A DNA stretch of 8,670 bases, taken from Campylobacterota bacterium. GTDB lineage: Bacteria; Campylobacterota; Campylobacteria; Campylobacterales; Sulfurovaceae. The position numbers and the translations under genes are program-made. The notes under the pieces are model-generated. The model saw nothing but the letters and a program-made list of their open reading frames with translations, ran no database searches and had not been told where the DNA came from. The stretch is from the NCBI GenBank assembly GCA_013153825.1, contig JAADDP010000197.1, positions 1-8,670 of the forward strand, in the 5' to 3' direction. Numbering within the stretch: position 1 is the first letter of the stretch; each line of letters opens with the position of its first letter. Positions 1 to 6,673 of the stretch are shown here, piece after piece.

Positions 1-1
1 T

Positions 2-508
2 ATTGAGATACTATCTATCTTAAATAGTCAAGAAATTTCGCATAGAGATAGAGTTGAAAAGCTCTCATCTCTAATATCTATAGACTTTGCATACAGAGTG
101 GCAATTAAGAGTCTATTCCAGCTTGATACAAATAGGGCATGGGAACTCATAAATATGGATAAGATTAATGAAATAATAGATATTCTATGGCTATTACCAT
201 CCTCAAATCTCAATTTAGATATAATCTCTTCAAATAGCACTCTAAAAAGTATATATATCGCTAAAGGGGTTATAGCGATAGATGGGGAGATACCTATCGC
301 AGATATATTCTCAATAGATACAATCAATTTTGCCAAAAGAGGTGGAGCCATCGAACTGGATATAAGCTTCACATATAGCTGTAGTGTGTGTAAACAGCAC
401 TCTCCAATCTCTTTTGAGAGGTGTCCTAAGTGTTACTCAATAGACTCTCTAAAGATAAAAGATACAATATCTAAAAGAGAGCTATATTCTGGATTTTCTA
501 TATTTTAA
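2..508 (+). CDS. C-terminal part of a protein ending in a four-cysteine zinc ribbon (5' end outside window)
   Basis: The frame is open from base 2 to the TAA at 506-508 (168 residues visible), so the gene continues upstream of the window. The GTG at 98 is only an internal codon. The visible part is mostly helical and Ile/Leu/Ser-rich, followed near the end by a CxxC-x10-CxxC arrangement (C127, C130, C141, C144 of the visible part, with CPKC as the second knuckle). This is a typical zinc-ribbon or rubredoxin-like metal site, and a short tail follows. From memory, Campylobacter carries a tetratricopeptide-repeat protein with a C-terminal zinc knuckle near rnhA-rnc-aroC, so this could be its counterpart, similar in plan to LapB/YciM. 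That identity is inference: no TPR motif is provable in the visible part. It lies 21 bp before rnc and is probably cotranscribed with it. Confidence 0.75.
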   Translation: MEILSILNSQEISHRDRVEKLSSLISIDFAYRVAIKSLFQLDTNRAWELINMDKINEIIDILWLLPSSNLNLDIISSNSTLKSIYIAKGVIAIDGEIPIADIFSIDTINFAKRGGAIELDISFTYSCSVCKQHSPISFERCPKCYSIDSLKIKDTISKRELYSGFSIF

Positions 509-518
509 AAATAGTTGA

Positions 519-524
519 AAGGAG
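519..524 (+). promoter_or_regulatory. Shine-Dalgarno of rnc
   Basis: AAGGAG lies 5 nt before the ATG at 530. It fixes the start of rnc there rather than at the in-frame TTG at 515, which precedes the site itself and would have no ribosome binding sequence. Confidence 0.8.
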
Positions 525-529
525 ACCTA

Positions 530-1213
530 ATGGGTAGATTTAAAGCTTTAGAAGATGCCTTAAACTATCGCTTTAAAAATATTAATCTCATCACCGAAGC
601 ACTCACACATAAAAGTTATAAGAAGCCATATAATAATGAGAGATTGGAGTTCTTGGGTGATGCTGTTTTAGATTTAATAGTTGGAGAGTATCTTTTCCAA
701 AAATTTCCTAATGAAGATGAGGGTATATTATCTAAAATTAGAGCCTCTCTTGTAAATGAGAAGGGTTTTACGAAACTTGCCACAAAAATAGATTTGGGAA
801 GCTCTATTTTAATATCTACAGCTGAAGAGAATAATGGTGGAAGAACAAAACCATCTCTCCTATCAAATGCTTTTGAAGCCGTTATTGGAGCTATATATTT
901 AGAGAGTGGGCTTAAGGTAGCTTCAAAGATTGTAATAAACTTAATAGAGAAGAGCTATAAGAGTATAGATTTAAACTCTCTATCGAAAGATTTTAAAACG
1001 GCTCTTCAGGAGTTAACCCAAGCAGAATTTGGGGAAACACCAAGTTATGAGCTTATAAAGTCTTTTGGACCTGACCATAAAAAAGAGTTTGAGATAGCTG
1101 TTCTACTGAAAAATAGGGTTATCGCCTCTGCAATTGGTAGAAGTAAAAAAGATGCTCAACAGAGGGCTGCATATATTGCACTTCAGAGATTACAAGGGAG
1201 AGATGGTGAATAG
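530..1213 (+). CDS. rnc: Ribonuclease III
   Basis: This 227-residue endoribonuclease cleaves double-stranded RNA, including rRNA precursors and sense/antisense duplexes, in the cytoplasm. The length is normal for the family. The N-terminal nuclease domain (about 1-145) carries the signature [12 protein letters not shown] at 36-47, with E37, E40 and D44 in the metal site. The second catalytic stretch is [13 protein letters not shown] at 113-125, where E116 matches the essential Glu (E117 in E. coli). The position matching E. coli D114 is Asn (N113). The C-terminal double-stranded-RNA-binding domain (about 153-222) starts at DFKTALQEL and contains GPDHKKEF and a Lys/Ala-rich final helix. The ATG at 530 is chosen for its Shine-Dalgarno. 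It follows the zinc-ribbon gene and overlaps the start of aroC, so it sits in the middle of a probable three-gene transcript. Confidence 0.97.
   Translation: MGRFKALEDALNYRFKNINLITEALTHKSYKKPYNNERLEFLGDAVLDLIVGEYLFQKFPNEDEGILSKIRASLVNEKGFTKLATKIDLGSSILISTAEENNGGRTKPSLLSNAFEAVIGAIYLESGLKVASKIVINLIEKSYKSIDLNSLSKDFKTALQELTQAEFGETPSYELIKSFGPDHKKEFEIAVLLKNRVIASAIGRSKKDAQQRAAYIALQRLQGRDGE
1196..1200 (+). promoter_or_regulatory. Ribosome binding site of aroC, inside rnc
   Basis: GGGAG lies within the last codons of rnc. The spacing is only 2 nt to the ATG at 1203 but 5 nt to the next codon, GTG at 1206. The rnc start also has 5 nt, so GTG may be the codon actually used. The proteins differ by one residue. 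Confidence 0.5.
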
Positions 1214-2291
1214 ATTTGGAGAGAGGTTCTCAATTACGACATTTGGAGAGTCACACGGTAAGGCAATTGGGTGCATTATAGATGGAGTTCCAGCAGGTTT
1301 AAAGGTCGATTTAGAGTATATTCAGTCTGAACTTGACAGGAGAAGACCAGGTAAGAGTAGACTTGAAACTGCTAGGAGAGAGCCGGATAGAGTAGAGATT
1401 CTCTCTGGAACATTTGATGGAATATCTACAGGAACACCAATTTCAATGATAATCTATAACTCCGACCAGAGAAGCAGAGATTACGACAATGTAAAAGATA
1501 TCTTTAGACCATCACATGCAGATTTTACATACTTTCATAAATATGGAATTAGGGATTATAGAGGTGGTGGTAGAAGCTCTGCGAGAGAGACTGCCAGTCG
1601 TGTTGCTGGTGGTGCAATTGCAAAACTTATTTTAAAGAGAATAGGGGTTGAGATAGAGTCAGGAGTGTGTGAGATTGCAGGAATAAAAGCGAAAGAGTTT
1701 GATTTTAACCATGCCAAGAGTAGTAAATTATTCGCTCTAGATAGAGATGTTGAGAAGGCTCAAGAGGATGCGATTTTAGATGCCAAGGGTAGACATGATT
1801 CGGTCGGAGGAGTTGTATTAACCGTGGCAAGAGGTGTTCCAAAAGGTTTGGGAGAACCCATATACTATAAATTAGATGCAATGTTGGCAAATGCTATGAT
1901 GAGTATCAACGGCTCAAAGGCTGTTGAGATAGGAAATGGGGTTGACTCAACAAAATTATATGGGAGTCAGAATAATGATGAGATAACACCCAACGGATTT
2001 AAGAGAAATAACTCTGGGGGTATATTGGGTGGAATATCAAATGGAGATGATATTATCGTCAAGACACACTTTAAACCGACACCATCAATATTTCAACCAC
2101 AAGATACAGTTACAACATCAAATGAGGCTACACTCTGCAACCTAAAGGGAAGACATGACCCATGTATTGCAATCAGAGGTAGTGTTGTTACCGAGGCGAT
2201 GATGGCTATAGTATTAGTAGATATGCTACTTCTAAATATGGGAAGAAGAGTTTCTGATATAGATAAGATATATGGAGATACTATATCTTAA
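1203..2291 (+). CDS. aroC: Chorismate synthase
   Basis: The product (362 residues, usual family length) converts 5-enolpyruvylshikimate-3-phosphate to chorismate, the last shikimate-pathway step, using reduced FMN. The family signatures are all present: [18 protein letters not shown] at 15-32 with the catalytic-region H18; the Arg-rich RRRPGKSR at 46-53; [17 protein letters not shown] from 118; and GRHDPC near 316-321 with the preceding KPTPSIF. The start could be ATG 1203 or GTG 1206. GTG has better ribosome-site spacing and would give MNRFG, close to the MNTFG start I recall for Campylobacter AroC. It overlaps the rnc stop by 11 bp (8 bp with GTG), suggesting translational coupling. Its 3' end overlaps the opposite-strand helicase gene by 11 bp. 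Confidence 0.97.
   Translation: MVNRFGERFSITTFGESHGKAIGCIIDGVPAGLKVDLEYIQSELDRRRPGKSRLETARREPDRVEILSGTFDGISTGTPISMIIYNSDQRSRDYDNVKDIFRPSHADFTYFHKYGIRDYRGGGRSSARETASRVAGGAIAKLILKRIGVEIESGVCEIAGIKAKEFDFNHAKSSKLFALDRDVEKAQEDAILDAKGRHDSVGGVVLTVARGVPKGLGEPIYYKLDAMLANAMMSINGSKAVEIGNGVDSTKLYGSQNNDEITPNGFKRNNSGGILGGISNGDDIIVKTHFKPTPSIFQPQDTVTTSNEATLCNLKGRHDPCIAIRGSVVTEAMMAIVLVDMLLLNMGRRVSDIDKIYGDTIS
2264..2290. terminator. Stem-loop across the aroC/helicase convergent overlap
   Basis: A perfect 9-bp inverted repeat (TAAGATATA at 2264-2272, TATATCTTA at 2282-2290) encloses a 9-nt loop. It covers the last codons and stop region of both aroC (plus) and the helicase (minus). The stem is all A/T except one G-C pair and has no T-tract after it, so it would be a weak terminator. 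Its exact placement on a convergent junction makes a shared bidirectional 3' end plausible but unproven. Confidence 0.4.
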
Positions 2292-4302
2292 ATCCCGCCT
2301 CCAATAGAAATGTAGATGGCTCAAAATCTATCTTCTTTAACTTATCTCTCTTAGCATAGGAGAGGTATAGTCTATCTCTAGCTCTCGTCACAGCTACATA
2401 GAATAGTCTCCTCTCCTCTTCAAGATTTCCACCTCTACTCATAAGTTTTCTATTTGGAAATCTCCCATCCATTAAATCTATCACATAGACCTCATCAAAC
2501 TCTAGACCCTTACTAGCATGAACAGTTAATAGATTTACACCTGAACCCTCAGCCAATTCACTCCCTCCAAGTACCATCGCATTTACAAACCTCTCAAGCT
2601 CAACATAGTTTGTAGTTAGATGTAGTAGAAGTTTAGCCTTTCTGAATATCCTCTCCTTAACTAAATCCTTTCTATCTCTATCTATCTCACCAGACTTAAG
2701 TTTTGCTCTCTGTTTAGATAGGTTCTCTACGACTATTGAGTATAACTGAGATTCTATTAATCTACTCAATACCCTCTTTGGGTCTCTATCTCTACCGATA
2801 GATTTTAGAAAGATATAGAATGCCCTAAAGAATATAGCTCCATCTGCAGTAAGTTTTGCATGTTTTAATATTGGATTTTCCATAATAGATTTCTCTAAAT
2901 TTAATCTATTAAAACGACTTATTGAACCAATCTCAATATCATCATCAAATAGCCCTAGTTGAATATTTTTTGCTCTATTCAACTTGGGAAGTGTATATAT
3001 TCTAGGTCTCAATATGCCATCAATTAGACTTCCATCTCCAAAGTGAATAAAACAGTCGAACATCTCCTTAGCCAATGCAGTTCCAATAGATTTACCATGC
3101 TCAAATATATGGATAAATGCCATCATATCTTTTGGATTTATGAGTAGAGTCAATACATCTAATAGAAATTTAACCTCTTTAACCTCAAAAAAGCTATTTC
3201 CACCTCTCCTCTTAGAGCTTATACCTATATCTCTTAAACTTGCTTCAATACCATCAGCAGTAGAATTATTTCTAAATATGACTGCTATCTCCTCCCTTGC
3301 AGTGTTAGAATTTCTTATATAATCTGCAACCCCTCTATATTGAGTAAATAGCTCATCGTAGAGTAGAAGCTTAGGTTTAAAGTTGACACTTCTCTTTGTA
3401 ACCTCAAGTCTCTTAGGATAAATTCTCTCATTTCGCTCAATCACCCTATTTGCTAAATGGAGTATAGCCTCACTAGAACGGTAGTTCTTAGTCAATGTGA
3501 ATACTGTGGCATCTCTATATCTATCTCTAAATGTGGCTATGTTTTCTATATTTGCACCATTAAATGCGTAAATACTCTGGTCATAGTCTCCAACGCAAAA
3601 TAGAGATGGGGAATTTATCATATCTATTAGAGAACTCTGCAGAGTATTTGTATCTTGATACTCATCAACTAAAACCTCCTCGATACCCATTGAGTGGCTC
3701 TCTAAATGGTCTCTCATCTTTAAAAGTAGGTCATTGAATGATAGAAAATTAAAACGGCTCTTTGTCTCCTCATACTCCTCTATAATACTTATGTATATAT
3801 CCATAAGCATCTCATGCTCTCTATACTTATCTATAAACCACTTATCAAATCCATCAAATGAGATATTCTGATATAGGTTATACTGCTCATATAGATGAGA
3901 TGCTGAAAATGGTTCTAACTCAAGATTTAACCTCTTTAAATCTCTCTTCTCATAGATACTTCTAAATAGTGTCTTCAACTCATTTGGCTGTTTCAATATA
4001 ACTGCACTATTTAACCTCTTAAGCCATCTATAACTAACTGCATGAAATGTTCCAGCCTCAATTCTATTTACAACATCTGAAGGAAAATATCTTCCAACTC
4101 TCTGTAACATCTCTCCGGATGCCTTATTTGTGAATGTGAGTAGTAGTATCTTGGATGGGTCAATACCGTTTCTAAGGAGATTTGCAATTCTCCCAACAAT
4201 TGTTGAAGTCTTTCCAGTTCCTGCACTCGCAATAACCAGATTATTCCCCATAGGTGCAGTTACTGCACTAAGCTGTTCAAGATTTAAGTTTTTTAAAGGC
4301 AT
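2281..4302 (-). CDS. Rep/PcrA/UvrD-family superfamily 1 DNA helicase
   Basis: This 673-residue ATP-dependent 3'-5' DNA helicase has the length of E. coli Rep. Motifs run in order: Q motif NLEQLSAV (7-14); Walker A ASAGTGKT (25-32, K31); motif Ia LTFTNKAS; Walker B VDEYQDT (D213, E214); motif III GDYDQSIYAFNGA (238-250); motif IV KNYRSS; motif V TVHASKGLEFDEVYV (593-607); and motif VI VTRARDRL near 638-645. The Arg of the classical WRGA motif III is Asn here (FNGA), which I believe is a lineage trait rather than damage. The M1 start is supported because the Q motif follows at once and the next Met (18) would delete it. There is no clear Shine-Dalgarno, and a TATAAT lies 5 nt upstream. Roles in replication restart, repair or replisome clearing are known for the family; which one applies is not visible. 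It overlaps aroC tail to tail and is divergent from metY. Confidence 0.95.
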   Translation of the reverse strand: MPLKNLNLEQLSAVTAPMGNNLVIASAGTGKTSTIVGRIANLLRNGIDPSKILLLTFTNKASGEMLQRVGRYFPSDVVNRIEAGTFHAVSYRWLKRLNSAVILKQPNELKTLFRSIYEKRDLKRLNLELEPFSASHLYEQYNLYQNISFDGFDKWFIDKYREHEMLMDIYISIIEEYEETKSRFNFLSFNDLLLKMRDHLESHSMGIEEVLVDEYQDTNTLQSSLIDMINSPSLFCVGDYDQSIYAFNGANIENIATFRDRYRDATVFTLTKNYRSSEAILHLANRVIERNERIYPKRLEVTKRSVNFKPKLLLYDELFTQYRGVADYIRNSNTAREEIAVIFRNNSTADGIEASLRDIGISSKRRGGNSFFEVKEVKFLLDVLTLLINPKDMMAFIHIFEHGKSIGTALAKEMFDCFIHFGDGSLIDGILRPRIYTLPKLNRAKNIQLGLFDDDIEIGSISRFNRLNLEKSIMENPILKHAKLTADGAIFFRAFYIFLKSIGRDRDPKRVLSRLIESQLYSIVVENLSKQRAKLKSGEIDRDRKDLVKERIFRKAKLLLHLTTNYVELERFVNAMVLGGSELAEGSGVNLLTVHASKGLEFDEVYVIDLMDGRFPNRKLMSRGGNLEEERRLFYVAVTRARDRLYLSYAKRDKLKKIDFEPSTFLLEAGFKI

Positions 4303-4307
4303 TTGAA

Positions 4308-4313
4308 ATTATA
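4308..4313 (-). promoter_or_regulatory. -10 box of the helicase gene, possibly giving a leaderless mRNA
   Basis: A consensus TATAAT on the minus strand ends 5 nt before the helicase ATG. A start site at the usual 6-8 nt downstream would fall on or beside the A of the ATG. There is no recognisable -35 at the expected distance, which is common in Campylobacterota, and no Shine-Dalgarno. Confidence 0.5.
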
Positions 4314-4333
4314 CACTAAAATTCTCAACCATA

Positions 4334-4361
4334 TATAAATCATGTTAATATTTCATATATT
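4334..4361 (+). promoter_or_regulatory. Candidate promoter region of metY
   Basis: The 81-bp gap between the divergent helicase and metY holds two -10-like boxes on the plus strand, TATAAA (4334-4339) and TATATT (4356-4361). They would give leaders of about 38 and 16 nt. Neither has a clear -35. I see no riboswitch-sized structured leader. Which box is used cannot be decided from the sequence. Confidence 0.3.
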
Positions 4362-4370
4362 AATGAGAGT

Positions 4371-4375
4371 AGGAG
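4371..4375 (+). promoter_or_regulatory. Shine-Dalgarno of metY
   Basis: AGGAG lies 8 nt before the ATG at 4384. This supports that start over the in-frame upstream ATG codons at 4342 and 4363, which lie before the site, lack one of their own, and would add residues not found in the family. Confidence 0.75.
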
Positions 4376-4383
4376 TAAACCAT

Positions 4384-5643
4384 ATGAAAGAGCAGACAGT
4401 CGCGATACATGCAGGATATAATAAAGATGGACAATCTACAATGGCAGTCCCGATATATCAATCTACAGCATATGAATTTCCAAACACCGATTATGCCAGA
4501 GAGCTTTTTGAGTTGAAAATTGAGGGTAATATATATACAAGACTTATGAACCCAACAACAGATGTATTTGAGAAGAGATTTTCAATATTAGAGGGTGGTA
4601 TTAGTGGGATAGCAACGGCATCAGGTATGAGTGCAATATTTTATGCAATTGCAAATGTGGCAGAGAGTGGAGATAATATTATTGTTGCAAAACAGGTCTA
4701 TGGAGGTACAACAACATTAACATCTCACACCATCAAGAGGTTTGGTATTGAGGCTAGATACTTCAATATAGAGAATCCTGAAGAGATTAATGAGTTGGCA
4801 GATGATAAAACAAAATTAATTCTATTTGAGAGTATCTCAAACCCGAGCATAGATTTAGCCGATTTTGACAAAATTGTTAAGATTGCAGATAGATTAAATA
4901 TTATAACATGTGTGGATAATACTGTAGCCACTCCCATACTCTGTAAACCTATAGATTTTGGATGTGATATAGTTGTCCATAGCAGTAGTAAATATACCAC
5001 TGGGCAGGGTTTAGCTATTGGTGGAATTATAGTTGAAGGTAAGAGTGCAAAGAGTAAAATTGTCGATAATCCGAGATATAGCCACTTTAATGAACCAGAT
5101 ATGAGCTACCATGGGTTAATATATAGTAAAGCATCAGATAACCCATTCTCGCTAAGAGCTAGATTATCTCTTCTAAGAGACCTAGGAGCTACACCAAGTC
5201 CATTCAATACATGGCTATATATTCAGGGAATTGAGACTCTTCCTCTTAGAATGGTTCAACACTCAAAATCTGCACTTGAAATTGCAAAATTTCTTGAGTC
5301 TCACCCAAAAGTTAAGAGGGTGAATTACTCTGGACTAAAATCCAATAAGAATTTCCACTTGGCAGAGAGATATTTTCCAAAAGGTCAAAGTGGACTACTT
5401 TCATTTGAACTTAATTCACTCGAAGAGGCAAAAAGGGTTGCAGAGAGTACAAAGATATTTAAACTTGTTGTAAATATTGGTGATAGTAAGTCGATAATAA
5501 CGCACCCTGCAAGTACAACACATCAACAGCTATCTAAGCAGGAGCTGATAGATGCAGGAGTTCCAGAGGGGCTTATTCGTCTTAGTGTAGGTCTTGAGGA
5601 TAGAGAAGATTTAATCAAAGACCTTAAAGAGGCGTTAGATTAG
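4384..5643 (+). CDS. metY: O-acetylhomoserine sulfhydrylase (O-acetylhomoserine aminocarboxypropyltransferase)
   Basis: This 419-residue PLP enzyme of the Cys/Met metabolism family converts O-acetylhomoserine and sulfide to homocysteine and acetate, the direct-sulfurylation route to methionine. The PLP Schiff-base lysine is K203 in HSSSKYTTGQG. The aldimine-binding Asp is in TCVDNTVATP. The N-terminal YTRLMNPT supplies the Tyr/Arg phosphate contacts from the neighbouring subunit. MetY rather than MetB/MetC is indicated by the length, by the NEPDMSYHGL segment (236-245), by LRDLGATPSPFN, and by GIETLPLRM. The C-terminal half ends with the usual SIITHPASTTHQQL and the RLSVGLED block. metX, which makes its substrate, lies downstream on the same strand beyond an opposite-strand gene, so the two probably use separate promoters. 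A cystathionine gamma-synthase activity is less likely. Confidence 0.93.
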   Translation: MKEQTVAIHAGYNKDGQSTMAVPIYQSTAYEFPNTDYARELFELKIEGNIYTRLMNPTTDVFEKRFSILEGGISGIATASGMSAIFYAIANVAESGDNIIVAKQVYGGTTTLTSHTIKRFGIEARYFNIENPEEINELADDKTKLILFESISNPSIDLADFDKIVKIADRLNIITCVDNTVATPILCKPIDFGCDIVVHSSSKYTTGQGLAIGGIIVEGKSAKSKIVDNPRYSHFNEPDMSYHGLIYSKASDNPFSLRARLSLLRDLGATPSPFNTWLYIQGIETLPLRMVQHSKSALEIAKFLESHPKVKRVNYSGLKSNKNFHLAERYFPKGQSGLLSFELNSLEEAKRVAESTKIFKLVVNIGDSKSIITHPASTTHQQLSKQELIDAGVPEGLIRLSVGLEDREDLIKDLKEALD

Positions 5644-5659
5644 TTAACCTTACCTTAAT

Positions 5660-5681
5660 GTAGAAAATATCTATTTTCTAC
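5660..5681. terminator. Bidirectional stem-loop between metY and the dsb-type gene
   Basis: A perfect 10-bp inverted repeat (GTAGAAAATA at 5660-5669, TATTTTCTAC at 5672-5681) has a 2-nt centre, so the innermost pairs must open to form a loop. It starts 16 bp after the metY stop and covers the stop codon of the opposite gene (5678-5680). The A-rich and T-rich arms make the 3' arm U-rich in both directions, as in compact bidirectional terminators. Confidence 0.55.
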
Positions 5682-6544
5682 TTCTTCTCTGCATACTTTC
5701 CAAAATCTTTTCTCTGTCTATCCCACATCCCATCTAGGAAAATTGTTGGAGTTCCTGTAACCTGAAGTCTCTTCTTCATCTCCAAATCAACCTTGAGAGC
5801 ATCTGTAATCTCTTTAGCATATAGCTCATCTCTAGTTAACCTAACACCAGTCTTAAGCTTAATAGCATCAAGTATCTTATTTAAATCTTTCTCCTCCGGC
5901 TCTACAAAAATTCTATAGAGCTTCAACATATTTTTTATATCACCCCTCTTTTGAAAAACAAGCATAGCTCTAGAGACCATTTCTGATGCAGGATGTATCT
6001 TTACAAGTGGTAGATGGTAGTAGTATAATCCATATATCTTAGGGTTTTTCATAACAACATCTACAATATCAGTAGATATATCTCTACAATATGGGCAGAA
6101 TGGGTCTGAAAAAAATAGTATCTTATGTGGTGCATCGAGGCTACCATATAGTAGATGCTCTTTATCGTATGCCTCCTCTGGAACCTTAGGTTTTAATATC
6201 TTTGCATAGTCTATATCTCTTCCCCTCTTCCCATTAGATTTTAGTTGTCCTCTCTTCATTAACTTTAGAGTTATCCTCTTTCCCTTAACAAATACAGTCT
6301 GTGGAATTAATGCCTCCTGCTCCTTCCCATTGATATTAACCTTCGCTATAATGGATAAAAAGTAGACCTTCCACCCATTTGCATTTGGAACATCATACTG
6401 CGAGACAACATCTATCTTCTGAACCTCTGCCTTTGCCTTCTTCTCTACATATTTCTTGATATAAAACTTTATCTCATCAATACTCATACTATAGAGTTGA
6501 GTAATGGTAAATAGTATCGAAAATATCGCTAGTTTTAACTTCAT
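5678..6544 (-). CDS. Exported DsbC/DsbG-type thiol:disulfide interchange protein
   Basis: The 288-residue protein opens with a signal peptide (two Lys, then hydrophobic residues about 5-17, probable cleavage after S19), so it should act in the periplasm. About 20-125 form an N-terminal domain of mixed Lys-rich helix and strands, in the position of the DsbC/DsbG dimerisation domain. The C-terminal thioredoxin fold starts at LLYGSLDAPHKILFFSDPF and carries the redox site C150-P-Y-C153, the same dipeptide as E. coli DsbG. It has the cis-proline P266 in VTGTPTIF. These are the only two cysteines in the protein. The family isomerises or reduces disulfides and protects oxidised cysteines. Isomerase, oxidase or reductase activity cannot be told from the sequence, and no DsbD-like partner is in view. 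AAGGTG about 7 nt before the ATG is the ribosome site. It is convergent with metY and divergent from metX. Confidence 0.88.
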   Translation of the reverse strand: MKLKLAIFSILFTITQLYSMSIDEIKFYIKKYVEKKAKAEVQKIDVVSQYDVPNANGWKVYFLSIIAKVNINGKEQEALIPQTVFVKGKRITLKLMKRGQLKSNGKRGRDIDYAKILKPKVPEEAYDKEHLLYGSLDAPHKILFFSDPFCPYCRDISTDIVDVVMKNPKIYGLYYYHLPLVKIHPASEMVSRAMLVFQKRGDIKNMLKLYRIFVEPEEKDLNKILDAIKLKTGVRLTRDELYAKEITDALKVDLEMKKRLQVTGTPTIFLDGMWDRQRKDFGKYAEKK

Positions 6545-6576
6545 ACCGTCACCTTTTTGGAAGATTTTCAGTGGCT

Positions 6577-6585
6577 ATTTTAACA
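6577..6585 (-). promoter_or_regulatory. Extended -10 of the dsb-type gene
   Basis: On the minus strand this reads TGTTAAAAT, an extended -10 (TG-n-TAAAAT) about 32 nt before the ATG, predicting a leader of roughly 25 nt. No good -35 is seen. Confidence 0.45.
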
Positions 6586-6604
6586 TTAGTAACTTGATAA
6601 AAAC

Positions 6605-6610
6605 TATAAT
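6605..6610 (+). promoter_or_regulatory. Candidate -10 of metX
   Basis: A consensus TATAAT would give a leader of about 57 nt. A second, poorer box, TATAAA at 6650-6655, would give a leader of about 12 nt. No -35 matches, and the metX ATG has no good Shine-Dalgarno (only GGGA 13 nt upstream). No SAM-riboswitch-like structure was found in the leader. Confidence 0.35.
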
Positions 6611-6673
6611 TCAATATATTTTTGTTACCATTCTTCCAAATTAAAAGCCTATAAATGGGATAAAAATTCTTAT

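Larger units (their letters stand above)
6556..6640. repeat. 9-bp inverted repeat in the dsb/metX divergent promoter region
   Basis: TTTGGAAGA at 6556-6564 and its exact reverse complement TCTTCCAAA at 6632-6640 are separated by 67 bp. They flank both candidate -10 boxes of the divergent pair. The spacing suggests two copies of a binding site in opposite orientation rather than a hairpin. No regulator is known to me for this word. Confidence 0.35.

Noticed and set aside
28..372. Minus-strand open frame opposite the first gene
   Set aside because: It has no ribosome site or recognisable motifs, and its composition is the complement of a clear coding frame. The same holds for open frames at 1705-1890 (minus), 3140-3322 (plus), 4725-5000 (minus) and 8116-8385 (minus).
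98..508. GTG at 98 as the start of the first gene
   Set aside because: The frame stays open to base 2 with no ribosome site before 98, so this is an internal valine codon of a gene cut by the window edge.
515..529. TTG at 515 as the start of rnc
   Set aside because: It lies upstream of the Shine-Dalgarno at 519-524, and the ATG at 530 has ideal spacing and gives the normal RNase III N-terminus.
4342..4383. Upstream start codons for metY
   Set aside because: The extra 14 residues are not part of the MetY family, precede the AGGAG site, and overlap the candidate promoter.
5678..5740. Frameshift at the C-terminus of the dsb-type protein
   Set aside because: The tail after the cis-proline is short and charged, but the frame ends cleanly at a stop inside a terminator hairpin, and no other frame gives a better thioredoxin-fold ending.
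6611..6673. SAM-responsive riboswitch before metX
   Set aside because: The possible leader is only about 57 nt, AT-rich, and without paired helices or a terminator hairpin. The metY leader is also too short.
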